A stretch of DNA of 64,000 bases from Phaeodactylum tricornutum CCAP 1055/1 (Eukaryota > Bacillariophyta > Bacillariophyceae > Surirellales > Neidiaceae): NCBI RefSeq assembly GCF_000150955.2, contig NC_011697.1, forward strand, positions 26,096-90,095, read 5' to 3'. The position numbers and the translations under genes are program-made. Positions 41,949 through 52,691 of the stretch are shown piece by piece (positions within the stretch are counted from its first letter, which is position 1; each line of letters starts with the position of its first letter). The notes under the pieces were generated by a model. That model was not told the origin of the DNA, made no database searches, and was given only the letters and a program-made list of their open reading frames with translations.

Positions 41949-44412
41949 TCAAATTTCACGACGTACACCACCCTTTTTCTTCTTGCTGCTGAAGCTACTC
42001 CTGTCGCTGCTTTTTTTACTCTTGGTACTGCTGCTTTTTGCCTTTCCAGATTTAGCGCTCATACTACCCTTCTTCGAAGATTTCTCTGAAGCACCTCTTT
42101 TTCCTTTACCGGACTTTGTGGATACGGCACCAACGGTTGGCCTTGCAGACTCTTCCGGAGGGCAAATGGGCAAGCTTTCGTTGAACAAAGGTTCTTCCTT
42201 CGATTGGGTACTGAACCATGTGTGACGTCCGTCCAATAATTTGTTGTCCACCCACTGTTCAATCCCGAACTCTGGTGTTCGGATATTCTTTGAAGAATCT
42301 CGGGACGATTTGAAGCTTTTGTCCCCCTTGCCCTTTCCGATAGAATTGGCCATAGTCCCGCTTCCTGCTGGTCGGCATCTCTGTGTTGGAGACGGAGTTC
42401 CGTTCTGGCCATGCACATTTGTGGGCAGCATTGTTGGCGTGACGGTTGTACCCGGTGGAGCAGAGGTCGGAATTACTGTTGGTTCGCTCGGCGGAGTAAT
42501 CGGTACTGATGTTGTAATTGAAGCCAAAGTCGGACGTTGGACTTCTAGTGTTGGCAGGTTTGTGCTTTCAGGAACACTATTCCTTGTCGGAAGCAGAGTA
42601 TCATCTGTAGTTGGCGAAAAAGTAAGGTCAACAGTTGGAATTGGTATTTGGGTATTTGGCACAAAGGATCCCGGTGTAAACGAGGGAATACTCGTATCGG
42701 GTTGACCTGTTGAGGTGACTGTCGGTAACACCGAATTGGGGAAGTTAGTCGGACTTGAGGTTGGGGTTGCTGCGCGGGCCATACATTCAGAAGCATCGGC
42801 AATATTCCGACAAGTTCCCGTGCATAGGCCGCCGACGAAGCAGCCAGCCCCGACATCTTCGCGAAAGAGTCGGGGCCCGCTAGATGTACAAAACGAGGAT
42901 TCGTAGCTACCAACAAAGTTCATCGCGTTTTCACCTGAAACGGTAGATTGGCTATCTGCGAACGCTACAAAATCCGACCTACTGTCTTGGATACATGATT
43001 GACTCAATTCAACAGAGCCACCCAGAAAAGCTAAAATTTCTCCCTAAATGGACGAAGCAAAAGATCAGTTGCATCGTAATAGTGATTTGAGGTTTCGTCA
43101 CTGATTGTGAACAACTTACCGAAAAACCAAAGTTTTGGGTGAACTCAGATCGTTCGACAATTGCCGAGCCACCAATTACGAAGATGGAAGCGCTTGTCGA
43201 GCTCTACGAAAGGAAACTGGTTAAGGCAAGAAGTGACGTGAACAAAACGAGAGTCGTCTGTATTCTTACCGCTGCCGTGTTTTGGTTTATGGACGAATCA
43301 GTTATAGAGACAGCGGAGCCAATACCAGCTTGTAAAGCAAACAATAGACCTGAATTCCCTGAGATTGTTGAACCTACTACTTCCACGATTGCTCCGGATT
43401 GTGCTGATATTGCAGTCCACTCCATAGGACTGAGATCGTTGGAAAATAAGCTGACATTTCTCACAACTAAACCGCTTCCTTCTTGTTCCGCATAAAATGC
43501 GTCTGCAAGGCGGCTCATTGAAAAAATGTTCACATCTGCAACTTGCTGCTCCGCCGAGTTAGTTGTGTATGTTATCGAATCCAAAGATCCTTTGGAAATT
43601 GAGGACTCCCTAAGCCGCGAAACGCCTCCATTGGCCGTGGCAATGAAAGAGGCAGCATTTAATCCTTCAACCTGAATATTTCTGATATTTAGAAAGCCGC
43701 CGTCGTTGTCAAAGAAGACTCCTGTTGTGCCGCCATTGACGATACTGTCATTGATTTCGATCATCATTGGCTCCGACCCCGGCTCCCCTGTACTTTGAAG
43801 TATGACGAAATCGCTCATAAAGTCCTGTGATTTGTGTTTGAATTTGTGAGAAGCGATTGGACATCTTATTTGTAGTTGGCATTCAAAACGGAAAAAACGT
43901 ACACGAAACAAAGCGTCACGGAAAATCGCAGAAGTGGGCTTCGAAGCAAAAGCAGCAATCGCAGTACCCCTACTTTCAGAATTCTGGTTGAAACCAGAGA
44001 ATGTCAACCCAGAGAAAGTAATTCGTTCTAGAGGATATGAATTCAAAAGTGAGTCTACAATGAGGACTTGCTGGCTACCTCCGAAAAGAACGCAACTGTC
44101 ATTCGCCTCCCCGTTTGAGCCACACGCGAAAGAAACATCACTTAAAATCGGCTGCAAAGGCTCATTTGAGACATCAAATATTGTCTGCGGACAAAGCGTA
44201 TAGGTGTAACTGTCTTCAGGAAGTTTTTCGCCGTCACTGATTCGTGCTAACTCGGCCCTCATGTCATTGTTGATCGATGCAATTGTTGTGTAGCCGGTCA
44301 AACCCTCTGCTTGAGGGCATGCTACAGTCTGAGCCACGGCGTCATTGAAACCCCAGGCTAGCGCAATTACAAATGTTACTATGGTAACAGTAACCTTTGG
44401 GAAAAGCGCCAT
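41949..44412 (-). CDS. Secreted cell-surface candidate 1 (Cys-rich, Thr/Pro linker, Lys/Ser/Gly tail)
   Basis: Four exons, 44412..43903, 43824..43270, 43203..43120 and 43043..41949, all phase 0, give about 747 residues. The start at 44412 begins a clear signal peptide (MALFPKVTVTIV to AVAQ); a longer frame reaches 44475. After the signal comes a domain opening with ACPQAEGLTGYTTIASINNDM. A region of repeated short beta-strand-like segments (I/V-rich, many N and S) resembles a beta-helix. Next comes a Cys cluster (CTSSG..CFVGGLCTGTC), then about 170 residues rich in Thr, Pro and Ser, typical of O-glycosylated stalks. The tail is rich in K, S and G (SGKGKR, SSKKGS, SKKSS). I do not recognise the family. 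The layout suggests a secreted or wall-attached protein; the tail is reminiscent of the Lys/Ser-rich silica-associated proteins of diatoms, but this is only a compositional likeness. The paralog lies next to it at 45148-47943. Confidence 0.8.
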
Positions 44413-45147
44413 TGTCGTAAATTCACGGGTAAAGGAGATTTCTGTTCGTGCAAACCGCTCGATGCTGAATTCCACAATTCGAATTTTAGGCAGGCCTCCG
44501 AAATGTGAGCGCTATCACCAAAAAAACACGCAACGCACTACATAATTGTGGCGTTATCTTCATTCACGACTAAATTTATCGTTCCCAAGAATCAGACGCC
44601 AATTTACAGGCAATAGTTGACTGTGAAAGCGAGTTGTTTGCTGTTACTTTACCCTTACTGTTCATTCATTGTGAACACGTTTTACCATTTTTGACAACTC
44701 GAATCAGGCTGTAAGTCAGTACCGATTGTGTCACGATTCACAGTCAAGATTTTATTTCCGTTAGTTGGTAGGAAACAGCTTACTCTTTCTAGCTAGTAAT
44801 ATGTTTTCAAATGTACACTAGGTGCATGAAAATTGTGAGAGAACACGTTTGTGTCAATCCATCTTTGCATCTCTCCAGAACACAGTTGGCGTTGGAGATG
44901 AGAATTGCCTATACGCTATTTTAAAACGCATTCCAATAGAGAGATTTTCTACTAGATGATTCGATGTCATTCTTCGTTTCTCAGGACCGTCTCGAGAGAT
45001 TCCCCAGAGAGCAATTTCTTTAAATACGAACTTTTCCATTTGCTTTGTATAGAAAGAAAACACATTTTACAGTTAAAAAAGACCGATGTTTGTTTCCCCT
45101 TAACATAAGTTCGAAGAGAATACGATAAAAAATCTCACAATCACATG
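44413..45147. other. Intergenic between the two paralogs
   Basis: These 735 bases hold the promoter of the first paralog and the 3' end of the second (both minus strand). The nine-base word occurs twice, TGACTGTGA at 44618-44626 and TCACAGTCA at 44738-44746, in opposite orientation. No gene is seen. Confidence 0.5.
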
Positions 45148-47943
45148 TTACCGTAAATAGCGTTTCACTGTCAGTTCTGTGGTCCCATTGTATTCCATTT
45201 CTTCTGTGACTTCTATGAAATCATTTCTGGAGTCACTGACTGTGACGTTGTCCTCAAGTTTTCTTCTATTCATTTTCATTTTGCTGTCACTACCATTCTT
45301 GTTACCCGCGCTGCCCTTTCCGCTCTTACCACCTTTGCCACTATTGCTGCTTCTGCTCGATCCTTTTCCCGTTGGTGGAAGGCTTAGGGTCGGACTATGT
45401 GAGGGCTGGCAGAAAGGGTCAAATTGCGGATCGTCTGGAAGCAAATTTTTGACAGTAAGTTTAGAAAATGCATTGTGCCACTTTATAAATAGAAGTGCTC
45501 AAGTTTGGCCTTACCTTGTTTGGACGACGAATCTTTGCCCTTTCCACTGCCCTTTCCCTTGCCTTTGGCACTCTTCTTCGATTTTTTTGAGCTTTTTGAA
45601 CTGCCTTTCCCCTTTCCGATTCCTAGAATAGGCGGCGCGGTACTGCAGGATGGCTTGGAACTTGGAAACTCGCTTGTCTTTTCTGTCGGTCGAAACGATG
45701 GAGCGAAGCTGACCGAACCTAGGGAAGATGGGGGCGCAGACGATGAAGCGACGATGCTTTGTGCTGAGGAAGGCTGCAAAGTGACCCCGGAAGGAGGTGA
45801 GCTATTCGTTGGGAAACGTGTTGATTGCGTGAACGTGGGTGTGGATGTCTCCCCTTCAAATGTTGGGCTCTCAGTAGAAGGCGTAAACGTTGGTGCAGAT
45901 GTCTCACCGTCAAATGGTGGGGCTTCAGTTGGAGACGAAGTCGGACTTTGCATCACTTCTATGGTGGGGAGCTGAGAAGGCGGCTCGGACCCTTCCAGTG
46001 TAGGCGCCGATGAGGTTGTAGGCATTATAGTGGGGGTATTGGATGCGATTTCTGTCGGAAAACTGGTCACAGCAGATGACGTTGGAACATCAGAGACAAG
46101 CGGCCTAGCAGAAGGTCCTATAGACATTGTTGGCACACTTGAAGGTGTGTCGGAAGCGACTTCCATTGGTACCGTGCTCTCGACGAGGGTCGGTGCGGTC
46201 GTCGTAAAAGGTGTTGGAGCTGAAGTCACTTGCTCATCCGCCCGACAGCTGACTTGGTCGGCCCAAACTCCGCACCGCGTGTTACACAAGGCAGTAATGA
46301 AACAGTTTGCCTCTCCAGTATTCTCCAAAACGAGGCGCTCGCCAGGCGCTTGACAAACTTGCGTTTGAGTTGAATTAATGTAGTTCAGAGACGAAGTAGA
46401 GCTGGAAGTCCCGCTGACGAAGACTGCCGCATCCACTTCACTGTCTACAATACAATTTCGACTCATACCCACATCGCTTTCATTGAAAACAAAAAAAACC
46501 GACTATAGAGAAAAGGGATGCCATTAAATGTATAAGACCGCAAAGACTCAGCACATCCTAAAAAGTGGCAAACACGTGTACTTACTGACATTGTGCCCAC
46601 CCCTGATACCTGCACGCGAGAAGCTGTAGCGGCTGAATTTATGGCGATTAGAACGGTGCTAGGTCTATCTCGATTCTGTTAGAAAATCCAAACTGGGTAA
46701 GAAGCTGGTGTCCTGCTCACTGTCGATGAAGATTTTTCAAGTCTCTTACAATATTGAGTGAACCCAACGAATCAGCGACTTCGATCGAATCCACGTTTAT
46801 TTGAGAACCGGTTGAGGCGAGAAACAAATGCTCTGACCCCGCGTTGTCGCGAAAGGTAGAGTTGGTGACGGAAACATCAGAAAGACCTCTCGAAGCAACA
46901 CCAGTCCACAGCTCCGGCATTTGGTTGTTGACAACGTTAAGTCCAGAAATCGCCACCGACGCCATCATTGAGTCGAAAATCGCTGACATACTGCCCATTC
47001 TTTGCACGTCAATTACAGCAGCAGTCGTTTGAGCGCGGTTGGTAGTAGAAAACAAAGTCTGCACAGGGTATTGAAAACGGTGAGTAAGATTTTGTCGGTA
47101 ATAAATGGAGAGCCATGCAAATGGAGAATCGTACCTCGATGTCACTGCTAGAGACGGTGACGCTACGAATTATTGATGCTGCCCCGTTGGATGATGATAC
47201 GATGGAAGCAGCATCAAGATTTACGACATCGAGGCCGTTGATTGCGAGTTCCCCTCCTTCATTTGCAAATATCGAGCCGCTTGGCGGTGAGCCAACTTCT
47301 AGGTTTCGCACAGCCCCACGAGTAACTTCTAGTGAAAACGGGTTGTTCTGGTCGCCATTTTGCTGAAGCGTAGCGAAACTGCTTCCGCTCATCTGGACGA
47401 AAAAGAAGGACGTGAGTAGAGCAGAACAAAAATCAGTCGTGTTGCGTTAAGGGTACCTACCAAGAAAGTAGGGTCATTAAGAATCACTGTCGTAGTCGAG
47501 TCAGCGCCTCCCGCAATGGCAGACGTTCCAAACTGTGAAAAAGTTACACCAGCAAATCCAACGGTTTCGATGGGATAGCCTGCAACTGTTGAGTCTTCGA
47601 TCAGGACTTGATTTTGTCCGTTTGAGATGGAGCAACTGTCTTGAGATGAACCAGTTGCTCCACAGACGAATTGCGCTCCACTGAGCACTGGAGTTAGCGT
47701 CTCATTTGCCGCATCGAATACTTGATTTGGACATAGTGTAAATGTATAGGATGAGAGCGCGGATTCAACTCCTTCGGACTGAATTCTATCTCTCTCGGCC
47801 TCCATATCATTATTCAAAGCTTCAATTGATACGTAGCCCGTAACATCCGGAGATTGGGGACACTGAACAGCCGAGTTAAACTGTGACGAGACATGAATCG
47901 CCCCTGAAAATACCAGAAGTGTTGTTAGTACTCTTCGTGCCAT
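45148..47943 (-). CDS. Secreted cell-surface candidate 2 (paralog of 41949-44412)
   Basis: Six exons, 47943..47461, 47392..47135, 47058..46750, 46675..46586, 46502..45515 and 45434..45148, give about 804 residues. Order of parts matches the first paralog: signal peptide (MARRVLTTLLVF to SSQ), a domain beginning CPQSPDVTGYVSIEALNNDM, beta-strand-like repeats, a Cys cluster (NCFITALCNTRC), a Thr/Pro/Ser linker, and a K/S/G-rich stretch (KGKGSSKSSKKSKKS). The fifth exon is taken from 46502 because only that acceptor keeps phase and matches the other paralog around the CI(V/Q)D motif. A last exon, without counterpart in paralog 1, adds another Gly/Lys/Ser run and a non-repetitive end. A 17-residue repeat (...FDGETSAPTFTPSTESPT...) is present twice in the linker. 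The two genes arose by tandem duplication, with intron gain or loss since. Confidence 0.8.
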
Positions 47944-48497
47944 GGATGTATTTTGATGACACATTTTGCTTCTGACGGAAGCGAGTATGCGATAAAATAA
48001 TGAATAAAAAATGAAAGATTGTGAGAGAGTGCCCAGCCTCGATTTGGTCTCTTGTTTAGCAGTCGTGAAGGAGCGAAGGAACTTGGCAACAAGAATGAAT
48101 TCCGAATCCCAACGCCAGACGAGCTTTTACAGTTTTTTTGGGTCATATAGGAATAAAATATTTTGGTCGGATGATTGAAAGTCTTATCAAAAATTAATTA
48201 TGATATTGCCTCGTCGTATGTATTGATATTATGACATGTCGAATTTAGGTGGAAAAAGCCAGGCATATGTAAGTAAATCTTGTGACGGAGCTTGATCCGT
48301 TAGGGTCCTATTTTCAAAAACACCCAACACCGCTCTCCTCTCACAGTCATCAAATCATCCAGTCATCAAAATAGCCAGCAGGGCCATATTCATAATTCTA
48401 GGCGAGGAATATTGGAGTTATTTCTACAAGATTTCACGTTGCTCAGGCTTCAAAAGGAGAGCTACTCAATGACAGGAACTGCCCCTTTTAGTAAAGT
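47944..48497. other. Intergenic, upstream of the second paralog
   Basis: These 554 AT-rich bases lie between the minus-strand paralog 2 and the minus-strand hypothetical gene that follows. TCACAGTCA occurs at 48341-48349, followed by TCATCAAAT and CAGTCATCAAAA. It should hold the promoter of paralog 2. No gene is seen. Confidence 0.45.
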
Positions 48498-49322
48498 CTA
48501 GTAGGATTGAGGCTCTGATTTATTGACTGTCAGAAAACGGGCTTGCAGGAGGTCGGCCCAATACCTGGCAACAATAAGCCGAACAATTCGTCGATCAGAT
48601 TGAAAACTGATCTTGGAGCCGACGTTACTTATAGCATCTGCATCATCTTCATCATCACCGTCTCTCTTCTCCGTGCTAGCAGGAGCACGTTCGAGTAATT
48701 TAGGACCCCCCAATGATCCAATTCGATCACATAGGACCCGTATTACATCTGGACAAAGATGCTCATCGTGGCTCGAAAAGTCTTTCAGAGTTAATCCTCC
48801 CCGTCGATTGAAAATCAAAGAATCCTCGAAAGTAGATTCGGCATCTCCCCTTCCGTCAGTCGGGTACCCAGTCAACGAAAAATGTGCAACTTGTTCTAAT
48901 GTGGCGCAGAGGACAACTCCATAAGCCGAATGTATATTGTATTTTTGACGCAGTGTTTCCATTATTTCGCTGCGCGGTAGTTGAAGCATTCTTTTAAGCT
49001 TTTGTGTTCGGCACCAGCTTCGAAACGCGTCGGCGTGCTCATCCCAAAACTCTCGGTAGGCCTTCATTTCGCGTTTGAGCTTTTGACGCAATCGGACGCG
49101 ATCCGCCCATACTTGGTCACGAAGATCGGTAGGCCACGGGTGATGTACCAGTGCTGCTTTCTCGGCGTTGGCCTGATCCGTGTCGAGATCTGACATGGCG
49201 TTGATGAGATCAACCGTTCCGTTCGGTAGAAAGTGGGCGAAACCACAGCACGCACAAGATCCTCCCGAAACGTAATCAAATAGAACGCGGTCAATGACCC
49301 ATTCGTCGCTGAAGCGAGGCAT
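48498..49322 (-). CDS. Hypothetical protein with N-terminal Cys cluster
   Basis: A single exon of 274 residues, start ATG at 49322. I do not recognise it. The N-terminus holds a CXC-C cluster (GGSCACCGFAHFLP) that could bind a metal. The middle (about 70-130) is a charged helix rich in R, K and E with several Trp. The region YGVVLCATLEQVAHFSLTGYP looks like a small folded core, and about residues 220-235 are an Asp/Glu-rich linker. No signal or membrane segment is seen, so it is probably cytosolic or nuclear. Codon usage and composition are like the neighbouring genes, which supports real coding. Confidence 0.65.
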   Translation of the reverse strand: MPRFSDEWVIDRVLFDYVSGGSCACCGFAHFLPNGTVDLINAMSDLDTDQANAEKAALVHHPWPTDLRDQVWADRVRLRQKLKREMKAYREFWDEHADAFRSWCRTQKLKRMLQLPRSEIMETLRQKYNIHSAYGVVLCATLEQVAHFSLTGYPTDGRGDAESTFEDSLIFNRRGGLTLKDFSSHDEHLCPDVIRVLCDRIGSLGGPKLLERAPASTEKRDGDDEDDADAISNVGSKISFQSDRRIVRLIVARYWADLLQARFLTVNKSEPQSY

Positions 49323-49732
49323 GATTCACAATAAATTGAAGAGACGACTGAGGTGGCAACTTACATAAAAGCAGCCGGGGGTATAGTGTAAGAATAGAGA
49401 CGGCAACGCTGCAGTATTGACAGTGAATAGGATTATTTGTTTCGGATGTCCGCGAAACGCGATGCAGAGCAGAAGATGTATCGAAAAGCAAAAAGCGAAA
49501 TTCTCATCGTTTGCCAATATTCCATTGCAATATCAAGATTGATGGAATGTGTTACCCTCTCAGCTTAGGAGTACACGCCGGTTGGTTTAGGTTGGTATCA
49601 AGTTTGGAAAGTTCATCGCGTGTTAACCGTAAAGAATCCTCATCCACATGACTAAAAAAAACAAATTGTTACGTTTCGGGCTTCGTGAGGGAAAGGCAAG
49701 TTGCTACGTGTCGAGCCGTCGATATAGATAGA
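49323..49732. other. Divergent promoter region
   Basis: These 410 bases lie between the minus-strand hypothetical gene and the plus-strand FKBP gene and must serve both starts. I see no gene, RNA or repeat in it. Confidence 0.45.
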
Positions 49733-50737
49733 ATGGCGCAGGAGTCCCGCCGTCAACCTAGGGGATGGCCTCTGCTGCTCGTTTCGCTCTTGGCTTCACG
49801 GACGGCGGTGCTTGGACTTCAAGCAATACGATCCCGTCCGAGCCAGCATCGGGAGGTCGCCTACAACAGCAAATCAAGAACATATGTACCACTACCAGCC
49901 CCAGAGGTCACAGACCGACAGCGAAGAATCATGGGGGCCTCACTGCTGTCTTCTGTCTTGTACTATCCGACGACGTCGGCGGAAGCAAAGACGGGTGAGA
50001 TTACCTTGGTTTTGCAGCAGCCGAGCGACAAGGTAGGCTTAGAATTGTACGACGTCACAATCGGTACTCCACCGAAATCGACAGTTGCCATTCGTCGGGT
50101 TTTAAGCAACAATCGACTCTTACAAGAGGGCATGGTCCTTGTTGGCTACTCGTCCGCCGCTGAAGTCGTACAGCGGGTTCGTAGTGGACCCTATCCGATT
50201 TCCTTGACATTTCGCAATCTTGCAGCCGCAGGTGATGCTATTGCCGACGATGAAAAGCCTTTGTTAACGGCCCAAGATGCATTACAGCTGGCGCGTCGAC
50301 AATCGGGTGAGATCAACGCGAACGTCATACCGGGTCCAGCATTTGCCGTTACTGTACTCCGACCAGCAGATGGTACTTGTGAGATGCGGTCCCGGCGCAA
50401 CGACGTTTTGGAAATCAACTACGAAGCTAGGGTGACAAATCCCGACAACGGTGTTGTGTATGACGCATCGGCTAGTCGAGGAACGGGACGACCATATCAA
50501 ATGGTTTTAGGATCGGGAGACATGTTACCAGGCGTCGATCAAGGTCTGTACGAAATGTGCCCAGGAGAAGTTCGCGAAATTGTCATTCCACCGCAACTGT
50601 CATATGGGCCCAGAGGAAACAAACTTTTCCGTATTCCTCCGGACTCAACCTTACTTTGGAAAGTCGAGCTTGTGTCGGTCAATGATGTTAGAAAGGGTGA
50701 CACTCGAACGCGTAGCGAAATAGAAGGTAGAGAATAG
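49733..50737 (+). CDS. PDZ-like/FKBP peptidyl-prolyl isomerase, probably plastid
   Basis: A single exon, 334 residues from ATG 49733. The first 30 residues are a signal-like stretch (WPLLLVSLLASRTAVLG). A second hydrophobic segment after two Arg (about 64-80, ending SAEA) looks like a thylakoid transfer peptide of the twin-arginine type. Residues about 87-163 form a small domain with PDZ-like strands (GEITLVLQQPSDKVGLEL ... GYSSAAEVVQRVRSG). Residues about 225-317 are an FKBP domain (NYEARV, GRPYQMVLGSGDMLPGVDQGL, PPQLSYGPRG, IPPDSTLLWKVEL). FKBPs speed up proline isomerisation in folding; thylakoid-lumen FKBPs act on photosystem assembly. Location is inferred from the two-part leader, since the usual F motif is not clear. 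The PDZ-like assignment is weaker than the FKBP one. Confidence 0.82.
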   Translation: MAQESRRQPRGWPLLLVSLLASRTAVLGLQAIRSRPSQHREVAYNSKSRTYVPLPAPEVTDRQRRIMGASLLSSVLYYPTTSAEAKTGEITLVLQQPSDKVGLELYDVTIGTPPKSTVAIRRVLSNNRLLQEGMVLVGYSSAAEVVQRVRSGPYPISLTFRNLAAAGDAIADDEKPLLTAQDALQLARRQSGEINANVIPGPAFAVTVLRPADGTCEMRSRRNDVLEINYEARVTNPDNGVVYDASASRGTGRPYQMVLGSGDMLPGVDQGLYEMCPGEVREIVIPPQLSYGPRGNKLFRIPPDSTLLWKVELVSVNDVRKGDTRTRSEIEGRE

Positions 50738-50882
50738 TTGTCATCCGCGATGTTTTGCGACAAAGCGTCGATCCCAGACAGGATTTCGTCGTCGTCGAAC
50801 TAGAAGAAAAGCGGCCATCAAGAGCAAGGCCATTCCATTTCAACAAGCCTAAAGGACGCTGTATAGTTATTATGAGACGCTT

Positions 50883-52283
50883 CTATGGAAATGCTATCAT
50901 TTTCTTGTTCACAGTCCGATAATGTTCACGAATTGCTTTCATATATTTCTCAGCTCTCTCCCCCGGTTTTAATTTTGGCTGTGTTCTTTTGTCTAGCTGT
51001 ACTGGAAGATGTATCCTTTCGTATGCGTTGCCCGATGCGATCAGTTGATCCTCGATGACAGCGACGAATCCCGATTTCCCGTGTACAAGTTTATGACATC
51101 TTCCTGCGAGTTGCGCTTCGGCCATAATGGCTAGCACTTCAAAGGATGGATCTTGTGAAGGAATAAATCCTTCAAAGCCCCCTTCAGGGCCCCTGTTCCG
51201 TGGTCTCCGTAGAAAGACCCAATTGTAGTCGTCTTTGAGGAATTCTTCTACTTCGTTAACCGCCGAAACATCGTCAGTTAAGAGAACAACTGTTTCGCCC
51301 TTTGAGATATTTCCGACTTGTAAATATTCATCTACGGCTGCATATCTCCGGCCCTTACCGTATGCAATATCGCCACGTCGTACATGGATAGCGGAGCATG
51401 GTTCGATTTCGGAGGTACCTACCAAAGCTTCATCTAGGTATTCCTCTAGATTGTGGCGTAACACGTGACGAGGTCGAAAGGCATATTGTCGCAACCACAA
51501 AAACTCTTTCTTTTGTCGCTCATGCGTGGGTTTGGCACCTATGTCTGCATCACTTCGACCAATTGCTGCAGGACATTTTCCAATCGGAATAAAAAAGCAA
51601 TTCATATCGAGACTTTCGCAGTAGGCCCAATGTGATTGGTTTTGGACGGCAAAGTTCCATCTAGCAGCAGCATGATGACGCGTCATTTGAAAAGACTTCC
51701 CCTGCCTATAAGCAGAATAGAAGCTTCGGGATATGCTCATGAGGGCTGCTGCATACCCACTCGAAATTTGCGGCTTCTGGACTCCACGTAAGCAAGAATC
51801 TTCATCGTTACGGAGCCACTGGAGATTCTGCACTTTTTCCAAGAATTCAATGTGCTCCACATCTTGAATTTTTTCGAAGCAGGTGTGCGTTTTGTTTTGT
51901 AGCCCAATACGATATTGTGGGTGCCATGTCCACCATTCGTCTGTGTCAAATGTCCATTGAGCACAACAGGGGCCGTTTGACTCGTTTTTGCAATTCATCC
52001 CATTGTGTCCTACGGTTCCGACCCACGTGTCATTATTTGTTGACGAAAGAGAAATTGATGAGCCATGAATCGAGCTTTCCCTAGTTCCATCATAGTTGGA
52101 CCCTGGAGTGGAAGCTCTTGTTGCGGATGAATCATTCTTTTGGCGAGCCGTAAGATTCAGGGCAATCAGAGACGGCGATACTGCGAGGCACAACAGAGCC
52201 ACAAGAAAGAGTCTCCTTCTCTGGCGCCTCGTTCGACGGGCAATTGACCTCTTTATTTGGCCTTTTCTTCGATGACCTGTCAT
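50883..52283 (-). CDS. Golgi fucosyltransferase-like protein (GT23-type)
   Basis: A single exon of 466 residues, type II membrane layout: a basic tail (RRKGQIKRS..RRQRRR), one anchor at about 25-43, then a Ser/Thr-rich stem and a lumenal domain. The signature HVRRGDI (about 300-306) corresponds to the GDP-fucose-binding HVRR(T/G)D of alpha-1,6-fucosyltransferases (GT23, FUT8, NodZ), followed by VDEYL and VVLLTDDVSAVNEV, as in that family's second donor motif. It probably acts on N- or O-glycans in the Golgi. The exact linkage cannot be told, and an O-fucosyltransferase-like enzyme is the alternative. The gene is convergent with the FKBP gene, with 145 bases between their stops. Confidence 0.72.
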   Translation of the reverse strand: MTGHRRKGQIKRSIARRTRRQRRRLFLVALLCLAVSPSLIALNLTARQKNDSSATRASTPGSNYDGTRESSIHGSSISLSSTNNDTWVGTVGHNGMNCKNESNGPCCAQWTFDTDEWWTWHPQYRIGLQNKTHTCFEKIQDVEHIEFLEKVQNLQWLRNDEDSCLRGVQKPQISSGYAAALMSISRSFYSAYRQGKSFQMTRHHAAARWNFAVQNQSHWAYCESLDMNCFFIPIGKCPAAIGRSDADIGAKPTHERQKKEFLWLRQYAFRPRHVLRHNLEEYLDEALVGTSEIEPCSAIHVRRGDIAYGKGRRYAAVDEYLQVGNISKGETVVLLTDDVSAVNEVEEFLKDDYNWVFLRRPRNRGPEGGFEGFIPSQDPSFEVLAIMAEAQLAGRCHKLVHGKSGFVAVIEDQLIASGNAYERIHLPVQLDKRTQPKLKPGERAEKYMKAIREHYRTVNKKMIAFP

Positions 52284-52691
52284 GGTGGGCAGCTAACATT
52301 ACGGACTCCTAAAAGGTCGCGAAAACTCAGGATAAATTGTGACTGCCGTTGTGGAATCACGCCCAACAAGAAGTACCGGTAAAGCAGCAGATGGCGAATG
52401 CGACGTTGTCGCGACTTAAATACAGTTGACAGTATCGTAGACGAGAAGTTCCTAGCCCCATTCTCTTAAGTACTAGGTAGCTCTGAAAGAGCGGATGAGA
52501 TCTGAATCGATCATCCTTTACTAGCAACGCTTTGTTCAATAGACTATCACTTTACATATCTAATGTAGCTTCCTCACCTTTCTTACTGTATCGTTCCCGT
52601 TCTTTGTCTGGACGTTCGTTTCATGCTTGCTGAATAGACTCCTTATATCGAAAGATACTCTGTACTGACAAATTCTTTTATAGTATTTGGA
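52284..52691. other. Intergenic
   Basis: These 408 bases lie between two minus-strand genes and hold the promoter of the fucosyltransferase-like gene and the 3' end of the ABC1 gene. No gene is seen. Confidence 0.45.
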
